Shown in pieces: positions 9,625-16,515 of a stretch of 35,486 nucleotides of DNA. Position 1 is the stretch's first letter, and each line of letters begins with the position of its first letter. Source of the DNA: Acidobacteriota bacterium (GTDB taxonomy: Bacteria; Acidobacteriota; Thermoanaerobaculia; Gp7-AA8). Where the stretch lies: contig JAFAOU010000241.1 of assembly GCA_019247495.1 (NCBI GenBank), positions 1 to 35,486 on the forward strand, written 5' to 3'. The notes beneath the pieces are model-generated. The model had not been told where the DNA came from. It saw only the letters and a program-made list of their open reading frames with translations, and did not search any database. The position numbers and the translations under genes are program-made.

Positions 9625-10086
9625 TCAATCCTTACTAACCGCGAGGTAAACCGCCACCGGCGCGAGCATCAACCACGACGCCAACGCGATGATCAGCGGG
9701 ATGCTCCATTGTGCGAGCACGGCCTTCGAAACATCGCCGGCGCCGAATGAGAACGCGCGGCTCGTCGCGGCGAGGATTCCGATGGCCACCGCTACGCCCG
9801 CCGCCACTGCGATCGCCTGTACCACCGTGATCACGCGCGATGCCGTACGGATCGCTTCCTGACGTGCGCGGCGCTGCATCCGCCACCACACCACGCCCGA
9901 GGCGGGGACATGCGACGTCCGAAGCGAAGCGTGGTAGTCGGCGGCGATCAGCGATCCGACGCGGACGATGTCGCCGCATGTCGGGCAAGCGGCGGCGTGC
10001 GCTCGCATCGCATCGTCGCAGCCGTCTGGCCAGCGTCCGGCCTGGACGATTGAGAGCGTTTCCTGTTCCTGTGGGCAATTGGTCAT
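9625..10086 (-). CDS. Putative zinc-finger anti-sigma factor
   Basis: A 153-residue membrane protein. Near the N-terminus His30-x3-Cys34-x2-Cys37 (HAAACPTC) is the ZAS-type zinc-binding signature of anti-sigma factors. Two hydrophobic segments follow at about 85-108 and 128-150. Its ATG overlaps the TGA of the ECF sigma gene upstream (ATGA junction at 10083-10086), which couples their translation. Known members of this arrangement hold the sigma factor inactive at the membrane until a signal arrives. The C-terminal signal-sensing part is very short, so the trigger cannot be guessed. Identification rests on the zinc motif plus position. Confidence 0.8.
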   Translation of the reverse strand: MTNCPQEQETLSIVQAGRWPDGCDDAMRAHAAACPTCGDIVRVGSLIAADYHASLRTSHVPASGVVWWRMQRRARQEAIRTASRVITVVQAIAVAAGVAVAIGILAATSRAFSFGAGDVSKAVLAQWSIPLIIALASWLMLAPVAVYLAVSKD

Positions 10087-10661
10087 GACGTCGCTCCGAG
10101 GAAGCCGGCGAGCTTTTTACGGGCGCGGAAGAGGAGAATCTTCACGCTGCTACTTTTCACGCCGACGATGTCCGCGATCTCGGCGTGGCTGGAGCCGAGG
10201 GCGTAGGCGAGCCAGAGCATCTCGCGTTGGATTGGTTTCAGTTGGGCCATGGCGCGCCAGAGATCGGTGCTCCCTTCGAATCGTTCGGCGATCCGCGCGT
10301 CGATCGCTATCGTCTCTTCATCCGACTGATTCAACTCCAGCTGTTCGATCGGATGCCGCGTCTTTTTCCGGTTCACGTCGCGGGCGATGTTCGTGGCGAT
10401 ACAGAAGAGCGAATTGCGGCGATGACTTTCGTCCTGATGCGCCGCGCCGGCTTTGTAGAAACGGTAAAACGTCTCCTGCAGCAGATCATCCGCGAGGTCG
10501 CGATCGCCGGTGACGCGGGCAAGGTAAATCCAGACGGGGCGCGAGGTCCGCTCGTAAAACGCCCGAAAGCTCTCCTCGTCCATCAGCCTCGCGGCCTCGG
10601 CATTCGCACGCGCGCCGGCCACAGAGAGCAACGCATCGTTCATGACACTCGTGAAGTCCAT
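10083..10661 (-). CDS. ECF-type RNA polymerase sigma factor
   Basis: A 192-residue sigma-70 family protein. Region 2 covers about residues 30-95 (FRAFYERTSRPVWIYLARVT, then DLADDLLQETFYRFY), the core-binding and -10-reading part. Region 4 covers about 135-185 (LKPIQREMLWLAY, then HAEIADIVGVKSSSVKILLF), a helix-turn-helix for -35 recognition. It lies between a small membrane protein gene 20 bp upstream and the anti-sigma gene, with which it overlaps by 4 nt. The three genes look like one leftward unit. The controlled genes are unknown. Confidence 0.93.
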   Translation of the reverse strand: MDFTSVMNDALLSVAGARANAEAARLMDEESFRAFYERTSRPVWIYLARVTGDRDLADDLLQETFYRFYKAGAAHQDESHRRNSLFCIATNIARDVNRKKTRHPIEQLELNQSDEETIAIDARIAERFEGSTDLWRAMAQLKPIQREMLWLAYALGSSHAEIADIVGVKSSSVKILLFRARKKLAGFLGATS

Positions 10662-10681
10662 CGCGTGAATGATCCCATGTC

Positions 10682-11542
10682 TCAGTCAGCCGTGACATCG
10701 GCAGGTGCCGCCGGCGTCTCCCACAGGCCGAGCCTGCGGGAGAGGACGTACGAGACGATGGCGGAGAACACGAAGCCGATGCCGATCGAGATGGCGAGCA
10801 CGCCCATGGCGAAGAGCGGTTGCGATACGGTTTTTTCAATGCTGCCGCTGACGTACTCCAGCCCGAAGCCGGCCGCGGCGAGCACGAGCCCGACCTGCAC
10901 CGACCAGAGGATGCGTCCCACCGGCGCGCTGACCGCGCGCGGCGCGCCGTCGAGCGCGATCGGCGCCGATTCGAGGAATCGTTTTCCCGCCGGCGTCTGA
11001 ATGTAGGCGAGCAAATCTTCATTTGCGGTGAAGCGGTCCATCAATTTGTTATGCACCTCGGCCTGAACTTTCGACATCCGGCTCCAGCGGCGATGCTCGA
11101 TGAGCGTGCGCACGAGCCACGTCAACACGCCGGTGATGAGGGCCAGGACGCAGAAGATCGACAGCCCTTCCATCGTCGATCGCCACACGCGCTCGCTGCT
11201 GTTCTCGCCGCGCTGCTCTTCGCCGGTGTAGATGTTGTCGAGATAGAACGCGGGGCTGTGCGCGATCTCCGGATGCTGCGCCAGAAACGACGCCAGCGCC
11301 GGATAGTTGGAGAGATACGACTGATTCGTCATCAGCGACGGATCGAGCTTGAGCACGCGGCTGACTTCCGTCGGATAACGCTGCAGCGCGGCGTGAAACG
11401 CTTCGCGCGTTTCACGGCTGTCGGTATCGGTGACGACGGTAGTGGTCGCGGCAGTAGTGGACGCGGTCGTGGTCGGAGCCTGCGCAAACGCGCTCGTAGC
11501 GATGGCGGCGGCAAAAAGAAGAGTGATCAGTTTTTTAGGCAT
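10682..11542 (-). CDS. Exported/membrane protein upstream of the ECF sigma gene
   Basis: A 286-residue protein of no family I can name. I chose the ATG at 11542: it starts a signal peptide (MPKKLITLLFAAAIATSAFA) with GAGG upstream, whereas the open frame further upstream reads into the large palindrome. After a Thr-rich linker (25-40) there is a soluble region (45-120) with tyrosine- and leucine-rich helices, then three hydrophobic segments (about 124-147, 209-231, 243-267). A basic helical loop (150-200) lies between the first two. Its position directly ahead of the sigma/anti-sigma pair suggests a role in the same envelope response, but this is inference from position only. Confidence 0.75.
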   Translation of the reverse strand: MPKKLITLLFAAAIATSAFAQAPTTTASTTAATTTVVTDTDSRETREAFHAALQRYPTEVSRVLKLDPSLMTNQSYLSNYPALASFLAQHPEIAHSPAFYLDNIYTGEEQRGENSSERVWRSTMEGLSIFCVLALITGVLTWLVRTLIEHRRWSRMSKVQAEVHNKLMDRFTANEDLLAYIQTPAGKRFLESAPIALDGAPRAVSAPVGRILWSVQVGLVLAAAGFGLEYVSGSIEKTVSQPLFAMGVLAISIGIGFVFSAIVSYVLSRRLGLWETPAAPADVTAD

Positions 11543-11591
11543 TCGTAGGTCCTCTGCCCGGGGATACGAAGGGATTGGGAGAGGGTTAACA

Positions 11592-11782
11592 CTGTCATCC
11601 TGAGCCGCCGGAGGCGTCCTAGCCGAAGGCGCAGCGCCGCAGGACGGTCGAAGGACCCCCAAACTGCTAATCCGGGACGGGCGGCGGCTTTTGCACGAGG
11701 CAAGCACGATGGGGGTCCTTCGACCGTCCTCCGGCGTTCCGCGCTTTCGCGCTCCAACGCCTCCGGCGGCTCAGGATGACAG
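11592..11782. repeat. Family D composite palindrome (GTCATCCTGAGC type), 191 bp
   Basis: Outer arms 11592-11616 and 11758-11782 are a perfect 25-bp inverted repeat, starting ctgtcatcctgagccgccgg. Inner arms 11641-11660 and 11711-11730 are a perfect 20-bp inverted repeat around the word gtcgaaggaccccc. Between the two arm pairs lie shorter GC-rich hairpin segments. The element ends 3 bp from the stop codon of the SDR gene and fills nearly all of the gap before the next co-directional gene. A half-element of the same general kind (gctgtcattccgag on the minus strand) is nested in the lhr insertion near 21060-21126. Confidence 0.92.
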
Positions 11783-11784
11783 CG

Positions 11785-13272
11785 CTACCAATCCGTCGGC
11801 TTGTAGTCCTTCAGGAACTGTCCCCACACGTGAACGCCGCTGTTGATGCCGGCGATGATCGGATCGACGATGCGCGCGGCGCCGTCGACGATGTCGAGCG
11901 GCGGATGGAAGCGATGCACCGAGGTCTTGCGCTCCGCGAGCGCGGCAGGGTCTTCGTCCGTTACCCATCCCGTATCGACGCTGTTCATGTGGATGCCGTC
12001 GGCGTGATAGTCCGCAGCCGAGGTGCGCGTCATCATGTTGAGAGCGGCCTTGGCCATGTTTGTGTGCGGATGCCGCGTCGTTTTTTGATTGCGGTAGAAC
12101 TGCCCTTCGACTGCCGAAACATTGACGATGTGCTTGTCGCGATTCGCAGTCCGCAGCATGAGCGGTTTCAAACGCGCGTTGATGATGAACGGCGCCACCG
12201 CATTCACCAGCTGCACTTCCAGCAACTCCACCGACGAGACCTCGGCCAGCAGCAGCCGCCACGAATTGCGTCCGCGCAGATCGACCTGCTGCAGATCCTG
12301 ATCGAGCCGGCCGGTCGGAAAGAGATCGCGATCGTGCCGGTCCTCCGGCAGCAGCGGCACCTGCGACAGCTCCGCGGAAGTGGTCAGCCCTTCGATGGCC
12401 GTTTCGGGCAACATCCGGTATCCGCGCAATCCCTCGAATGCGCCGAGCAACTTCCGCTCGTGATCGGCGAGCGAATGCAGCGACGCCGTCTCCGCCTCCA
12501 TCATGTGCTCGTAAAACGCCGGCGGGCGCCGCACCGTCTGGCAGGCATTGTTGATGATGAAATCGAGCCGGTCGCGCGTGGTCAGCATCTCGTGGCAGAA
12601 CGCCTCGACGCTCGGCGTGTGACGGAGATCGAGTCCGAAGATCTCCAGCCGATCCGACCACTCGCCGAAATCATCCTCGCGTGCGTACCGCGCTGCCGAG
12701 TCGCGCGGGAAGCGGGTGGTGACGATGAGCCGCGCTCCGGCGCGCAGCAGTTTCAAACCCGCCTGATAGCCGATCTTCACACGCCCGCCCGTCAGCAGCG
12801 CCACCCGTCCGCGCAGATCGGCCGATTCGGTCCGCTTGAAAAAATTCAGCTCCGCGCATGAAGGACAAAGCTGATCGTAGAAAAAATGAACGACGTCGTA
12901 ATGCTGCTTGCAGACATAGCAATGCCGCGACTCCGACGTCTCACGCGGCGCATCCCCCTCGGCGATCTCCCGGTAGTAATTCGGCGTCGTAAACACCGGC
13001 TTCCGCCGCAACTCGCGAATGCCCGACGCGTTGAGGACTTCATCATCCTGCTGCAGCTTGGCCGCCTTCCGCGCCTTCCGCCCCGCCTTCACCAGCTTCC
13101 GCCGCGCATGATGATCCGGCTCCGCCACCTTCCGCGTCGCATGCAGCAGCCGCCGCCGCTCGTCCTCCGATACCTGCGTCAGCTGCGTCCGATCCGCATC
13201 GAGCGATTCGAGCAGCTCCGCCGCGATGCGCACGCGCTCGGAGAAGGGGAGGCCATCATTCTTTTCGTTCAT
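11785..13272 (-). CDS. SDR-family oxidoreductase with N-terminal zinc ribbon
   Basis: A 495-residue protein. Residues 1-110 are a charged helical region (ADRTQLTQVSEDERRRLLHA, then a Lys/Arg-rich stretch). Residues 118-139 form a four-cysteine zinc ribbon (CYVC ... CPSC). From ~155 onward is a Rossmann SDR domain: TGGRVKIG (161-168) for the cofactor, NNA (241-243), and Ser386 in NVSAVEG. The usual Tyr-x3-Lys is replaced: Lys408 is present in HTNMAKAALN but position 404 is Thr. About 90 residues are inserted between the NNA motif and the catalytic part. The substrate is unknown. The 5' end and upstream DNA are duplicated at 14050-14301. Confidence 0.85.
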   Translation of the reverse strand: MNEKNDGLPFSERVRIAAELLESLDADRTQLTQVSEDERRRLLHATRKVAEPDHHARRKLVKAGRKARKAAKLQQDDEVLNASGIRELRRKPVFTTPNYYREIAEGDAPRETSESRHCYVCKQHYDVVHFFYDQLCPSCAELNFFKRTESADLRGRVALLTGGRVKIGYQAGLKLLRAGARLIVTTRFPRDSAARYAREDDFGEWSDRLEIFGLDLRHTPSVEAFCHEMLTTRDRLDFIINNACQTVRRPPAFYEHMMEAETASLHSLADHERKLLGAFEGLRGYRMLPETAIEGLTTSAELSQVPLLPEDRHDRDLFPTGRLDQDLQQVDLRGRNSWRLLLAEVSSVELLEVQLVNAVAPFIINARLKPLMLRTANRDKHIVNVSAVEGQFYRNQKTTRHPHTNMAKAALNMMTRTSAADYHADGIHMNSVDTGWVTDEDPAALAERKTSVHRFHPPLDIVDGAARIVDPIIAGINSGVHVWGQFLKDYKPTDW

Positions 13273-13371
13273 CGACCGCGCGATCTTAACCGGCAGCGAC
13301 GTTTGATCCGCAGATGACGCAGATGACAGCTGCCACCTTCGTATCCGCGACCATCTGCGTCATCTGCGGAT
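13120..13371. repeat. Segmental direct repeat, copy 1 (5' end of SDR gene plus upstream palindrome)
   Basis: This ~250-bp stretch matches 14050-14301 in the same orientation at a constant offset near 930 bp, with small indels. It includes codons 1-51 of the SDR gene, the leader, and the family B palindrome. The two copies flank the small gene at 13573-13980. Confidence 0.85.
13306..13371. repeat. Family B palindrome (CGCAGATGA units), copy 1
   Basis: Perfect 20-bp inverted repeat: atccgcagatgacgcagatg at 13306-13325 pairs with 13352-13371 across a 26-nt spacer. Each arm contains tandem CGCAGATGA-like units. It lies upstream of the SDR gene start. Other copies are at 14235-14301 and 31000-31062. 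Confidence 0.92.
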
Positions 13372-13383
13372 GACACGGACCTG

Positions 13384-13479
13384 ATATCGATAGATCGCGC
13401 GGTCACCTTGATATCACCGGTTCCTGCTATTGATGTGGCGCGCTGATCACATGGACATCACCCGTTCGGCTATCGATAT
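13384..13479. promoter_or_regulatory. Distant 10-bp inverted repeat upstream of small gene
   Basis: ATATCGATAG at 13384-13393 and CTATCGATAT at 13470-13479 are perfect inverted copies 76 bp apart in the gap before the gene at 13573. Further atatca/atcgat words lie between and after them. It could be a pair of operator half-sites or looping sites; this is speculative. Apart from this and the palindrome at 13306-13371, nothing is seen in the 300-bp gap 13273-13572. Confidence 0.35.
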
Positions 13480-13572
13480 GAGAGGCAGCACGCATCGATA
13501 CGACTTCGTGTGCCTTGCATATGTCGAAGGGGAGTTTTAGATATCTGTCCATCTATTAACCGGAGGTGCTCT

Positions 13573-13980
13573 ATGAGCCGATTGGTGCAGTGGAAGCAGG
13601 ACCCCGTGCGGGTGAAGAACGTTCGCCTCGAAGGCGGCGAAGTACCGCGCGGTGAGCAGTGCGATTCGTCGTACGCGTATGTCTACGCCGGCCACGGCGT
13701 AACCGATGGCAGTGGCGTGTGGCGCATCCGTCTGGGCGATGTGACATGCGACCCGCCCGGACCGCGTCACAACAGCGTTCCCTCGGTCGTGGCCACGCCG
13801 ACGTATGGCATCGTCGAAAGCAAGGCCGCAGCCGGCAGCCATCCCCCGCCTCCCACGTTCCTCGTGGCGCTCGTCCTCGGCGACGACATTTCCATCCACA
13901 GCTTCAGCCCGGGCGGACAGCGCATGCCCGATGTGCCGTTCTCATGGCACTGCGTGGTGGAAGGGGAGTTGGTCAAATAA
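13573..13980 (+). CDS. Small protein of unknown function
   Basis: A 135-residue protein. The ATG at 13573 is preceded by GGAGGT 6 nt upstream, a strong ribosome-binding site, so I prefer it to the upstream in-frame ATG at 13510. There is no signal peptide or membrane segment. The composition is rich in Val, Gly and Pro with short beta-like stretches (WRIRLGDVTCDPPGP, TFLVALVLGDDISIHSFSPG), suggesting a compact beta-sandwich or beta-barrel. I recognise no family. It lies between two ~250-bp direct repeats derived from the SDR gene 5' region, so it may have entered with, or been bracketed by, that duplication. Confidence 0.65.
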   Translation: MSRLVQWKQDPVRVKNVRLEGGEVPRGEQCDSSYAYVYAGHGVTDGSGVWRIRLGDVTCDPPGPRHNSVPSVVATPTYGIVESKAAAGSHPPPPTFLVALVLGDDISIHSFSPGGQRMPDVPFSWHCVVEGELVK

Positions 13981-13996
13981 GCCATTGCCGTACGGC

Positions 13997-14025
13997 TCGG
14001 CGGCGAAACGCCGCCGGGCCAGCCG
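13997..14025. repeat. Half copy of family H palindrome
   Basis: The sequence tcggcggcgaaacgccgccg with the following ggccagccg matches one arm of the family H element at 24440-24487, differing at about three positions. The inner GGCGGCG/CGCCGCC hairpin is kept. It lies just after the stop of the small gene. Confidence 0.6.
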
Positions 14026-14049
14026 CGTGGATCGAATTAGCGCAGCCAG

Positions 14050-14211
14050 CTCAGCCACCTTCCGCGTCGCATGCAACATCCGCCGCCGCTCGTCGTCGCT
14101 CACCTGCGTCAGCTGCGTCCGATCCGCATCGAGCGTTTCGAGCAGCTCCGCCGCAATACGGACGCGTTCGGAGAAGGGGAGGCCTTGATTCTTTTCAGTA
14201 ATCGACGGCAC
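14050..14211 (-). pseudogene. Remnant of the SDR gene 5' end
   Basis: Read leftward from an ATG at 14211 (MPSITEKNQGLPFSERVRIA), residues 5-53 closely match residues 2-50 of the intact SDR protein at 11785-13272 (shared RVRIAAELLE and DADRTQLTQVS, with a few substitutions). After AEL the similarity stops and the frame continues into unrelated sequence. The zinc ribbon and SDR domain are absent. It is a truncated duplicate, probably not functional as an oxidoreductase, although a short fusion peptide could still be made. Confidence 0.8.
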
Positions 14212-14234
14212 GATCTTACCGGCGGGATGCTGAA

Positions 14235-14301
14235 TCCGCAGATTTGACGCAGATGGAGACCCCTCATCGTTTCATCCGCGTCCATCTGCGTGATCTGCGG
14301 A
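14235..14301. repeat. Family B palindrome, copy 2
   Basis: Arms 14235-14257 (tccgcagatttgacgcagat then gga) and 14281-14301 are inverted repeats with one small bulge, spacer about 23 nt. It duplicates copy 1 as part of the segmental repeat. Confidence 0.9.
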
Positions 14302-14317
14302 CGGCGAGACCCCTCTC

Positions 14318-14617
14318 AAAAGGTAAATCGCCTCGTCGAAAGGGTCCGAATCGTTTTGCCAAAAGGGGAAGTAACTTCTTTGGATGTCAAAACATCTTCC
14401 GCAAAAGGGTAAACAACTTTTCGAAAAGGCCGGAACCGTTTTGCCAAAAGAAGGAGTGTCATCTTCAAGATTCGAAACACCTTTTGCCAAAAGGGTAAAC
14501 ACCTCTTCGAAAAGTTCCGGAGGGTTTTGGCAAAAGCGAAATCACATTTTGAAAGTGTCAAAAACACCTTCCGCAAAGGGTGAAACGTCTCTTCCAGGCC
14601 TCGAGGAGGCTTCGTGA
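14318..14617. repeat. Tandem array of a 43-bp repeat, about seven units
   Basis: Units begin with AAAAG at 14318, 14361, 14403, 14446, 14489, 14532 and (as AAAG) 14575, so the period is 42-43 bp. Odd units (AAAAGGGTAAAC-type) resemble each other more than even units do, giving an 86-bp higher-order period. Most unit junctions carry the palindrome TTTTGCCAAAAG or a variant. The array is clearly richer in A+T than its surroundings. 43 and 86 are not multiples of three and no plausible gene covers it. It takes up most of the 14302-14729 gene-free stretch. The rest includes a fragment near 14651-14678 resembling the inner part of family G. Confidence 0.9.
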
Positions 14618-14729
14618 GAAGGGAAGCGCGCGCTCGTTGGGTCGCGAGACGTTTGTAGCGACCGCCGCCGGCCGCGGAGATCCGGTTACCTGCTTCGGAA
14701 TCCATCGTCCAAAACGAAGCCACGGAAAC

Positions 14730-15188
14730 CTATCCCGGCCAGGCCAGCGCCGACGCGAATCCCGGAACCGCCGACGCCAGTTCCTCGGAATGCGCGCACG
14801 CCACATCCTCCAGCTCCCGCGACAGCACGGCGTCAATCGTCGTCTCATCCCTCTTCGCGAACCACCGCAACATCTCCCGCTGATACCGAGGAATGCGCGC
14901 ATGCAGCTCGACGAGGCGAATCGCCTCCGGCAGAACGAACGCCGCTTCGTCGCCAAGTGCTTCTTCGATGGTGGCCAGATCCCACAGCCGCATCGCCACT
15001 GCCATCATCTCTTCCTTGCTGATGCGCTGCCCCATCCGCGTCGAAACCGCTACAATCGCCCCATCCTCAATCTCCTTCTTCAACTCCTTCAGCGAGACGC
15101 CGATCAGCAACGCCGCCGTCATGAGCGCAAAGGATGGACGAGGAGAAAGGAAGATGTGGCGGATGTCGTTGCGGGTGGCTTCGTCCAT
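14730..15188 (-). CDS. Excisionase/MerR-like helix-turn-helix protein
   Basis: A 152-residue protein. Residues ~20-65 (FALMTAALLIGVSLKELKKE, then GAIVAVSTRMGQRISKEEM) follow the pattern of excisionase/MerR-type winged helix-turn-helix domains: a helix pair with GVS-x-x-x-L, a gap, a beta wing with a basic residue, then I-x-x-E-E. The C-terminal ~80 residues are helical and acidic, without a family I recognise. It is divergent from the XRE repressor gene with only 31 bp between starts, so both probably read from one control region. It may be a regulator or antitoxin-like partner; this is inferred from the fold and position. Confidence 0.65.
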   Translation of the reverse strand: MDEATRNDIRHIFLSPRPSFALMTAALLIGVSLKELKKEIEDGAIVAVSTRMGQRISKEEMMAVAMRLWDLATIEEALGDEAAFVLPEAIRLVELHARIPRYQREMLRWFAKRDETTIDAVLSRELEDVACAHSEELASAVPGFASALAWPG

Positions 15189-15206
15189 TTCAATGTCTCC
15201 GTATCG

Positions 15207-15220
15207 TATGCAATAGCATA
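15207..15220. promoter_or_regulatory. Inverted repeat between divergent regulators
   Basis: TATGC-aata-GCATA is a perfect 5-bp inverted repeat in the 31-bp gap between the two divergent HTH genes, running into the XRE start codon. Its location suits an autoregulatory operator for the XRE protein. Short palindromes are common by chance, so support is modest. Confidence 0.4.
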
Positions 15221-15504
15221 TGTCTCGATCGACGAAACGTCAAGCGAAAGTTCCGCAGCTCGGCGATGAAGGTGAGCTTTTCGGAGCGCGTCTGCGTGAA
15301 GTGCGCATCGAACGCGGCTTGACTCAACCGGAGGTTGCGAATCGCGTGGGGACAAGCGCTTCGAATATTAGCGATTTGGAGCGAGGAATTAAGGTTCCGA
15401 CGTTGACCACGGTTGCCCGGCTCGCAGCTGCGCTTGAGTGCAACGTCTCTGAACTGATTGAAGTTCTTGATCGCCGACCGCGAGGCCCAACGAAGGCGAC
15501 TTAA
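15220..15504 (+). CDS. XRE-family transcriptional regulator
   Basis: A 94-residue protein made almost entirely of a Cro/C1-type helix-turn-helix (about residues 20-80): FGARLREVRIERGLTQPEVA, NRVGTSASNISDLERG, then VPTLTTVARLAAALE. The recognition helix is TSASNISDLERG. A basic tail ends the protein. It heads a rightward group with the DUF6602, DUF5131 and TcmP genes, though a 120-bp gap separates it from the next start. From about here to 18500 the DNA is visibly less GC-rich than the flanks, which suggests horizontal acquisition. Likely a repressor of the group. Confidence 0.9.
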   Translation: MSRSTKRQAKVPQLGDEGELFGARLREVRIERGLTQPEVANRVGTSASNISDLERGIKVPTLTTVARLAAALECNVSELIEVLDRRPRGPTKAT

Positions 15505-15624
15505 GCGGAGAGCTGACCTTCTGAATAGATGTAGAGTCTATTTCGATCGAATGATCGGTCGGAGCGGCATTCGGGTTTGCGGCGACCGACCCTACCCGCT
15601 TGTCACACGACACAGGAGGTGCGA

Positions 15625-16461
15625 GTGAAAGAGTTCAGCCTTGAAAGTCTGATTGAGTCGGCAGGCGAAAGGATGCGGCTCGATCTCGCCGAGCGTCTCG
15701 TCCCTCATAAAGGTGAGTTGGGAGTTGGACGAGAGGAGATCATCCGGAGCTTTCTAAGAGCTTACCTTCCGAAGCGCTTTGACGTATCGAGCGGGTTTCT
15801 GTTCGACTGCACTGGTAGGGTCAGCGATCAACTTGACGTCATCGTGTCGAATACCCTTGTCGCGACTCATTTTGAGACTGTGGGCGGAAGCAGGTTCTTT
15901 CCCTGTGAATCGGTCGTGGCTGTGGGCCAGGTCAAGTCGTCACTAACGTCACGTGGCGAACTTGCAAAAGCACTGAAAAATCTTGAATCCGCGAAAGGCT
16001 TGGATAGGTCGGCAGGCGGCACCGCAGTAGACTTCGCCAACAACCGTCCCATCAATCCTTTGGAAAACCACAAAGATCAGATCTTTACCTTCCTCATTAT
16101 CACGGGCAAAGCGCTGTCGCCGGACACGATTCATGAATTCATGATGGACTACGTCCTCGAGAACGCTCCACATCTCTGGGCCAACGTCACTCTAGCGCTG
16201 GACAAGTATCTGGTGACGTTCTGCTGCGACGGGGGTGTCTGTCCCAATCCTATGGACGCACGTGGCGTCGCGGTCCAACTTGACGATGGTTATTTGTTGA
16301 TGCGATTCTACCAACTGCTGGGGCGCGCGATTGAGGTCACCAGTTCCAGCGGAGTTTCATACTGGGAGTACATGCGTTCTGCTACTGAATGGTCGGCAGA
16401 GACTTGGTTCGACACGTTAGAGTCTCCACCCCGATATCTCTGGCAGATTACGACGGGTTGA
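15625..16461 (+). CDS. DUF6602-like protein, PD-(D/E)XK nuclease candidate
   Basis: A 278-residue protein. I chose the GTG at 15625 because AGGAGG sits 5 nt upstream. Residues ~35-110 match what I know of the DUF6602 family: an N-terminal helix (GREEIIRSFLRAYLPKRFDV), a strand with SDQLDVIVSN (Asp68, Asp71), then ESVVAVGQVKSSL with Gln102 and Lys104. The D ... (E/Q)xK spacing is that of a PD-(D/E)XK nuclease core, with Gln where Glu is usual, as in some Mrr-type enzymes. DUF6602 genes are often seen near defence genes. Nuclease activity is inferred, not shown. No signal peptide; cytoplasmic. Confidence 0.75.
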   Translation: MKEFSLESLIESAGERMRLDLAERLVPHKGELGVGREEIIRSFLRAYLPKRFDVSSGFLFDCTGRVSDQLDVIVSNTLVATHFETVGGSRFFPCESVVAVGQVKSSLTSRGELAKALKNLESAKGLDRSAGGTAVDFANNRPINPLENHKDQIFTFLIITGKALSPDTIHEFMMDYVLENAPHLWANVTLALDKYLVTFCCDGGVCPNPMDARGVAVQLDDGYLLMRFYQLLGRAIEVTSSSGVSYWEYMRSATEWSAETWFDTLESPPRYLWQITTG

Positions 16462-16515
16462 CCTCGATCGACGGCTCGGTGGCATGTCGCGGCTGACTCG
16501 TTCATACTGTCTTTG

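Larger units (their letters stand above)
14050..14301. repeat. Segmental direct repeat, copy 2
   Basis: Second copy of the 13120-13371 segment, including the SDR remnant and a family B palindrome with a small indel. Because the palindrome was carried along, B copies 1 and 2 are not independent insertions. Confidence 0.85.

Noticed and set aside
8213..9649. 478-codon open frame in another phase over the S9 peptidase
   Set aside because: Low-complexity Arg/Ala/Gly product; the true frame has the signal peptide, propeller and catalytic triad.
11592..11782. Insertion sequence
   Set aside because: No transposase reading frame and too short; at most a non-autonomous element.
14318..14617. Possible CRISPR array, because of a regular period and short conserved palindrome
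   Set aside because: The sequence between conserved words is itself repeated with an alternating pattern, so there are no unique spacers, and no cas gene is nearby.
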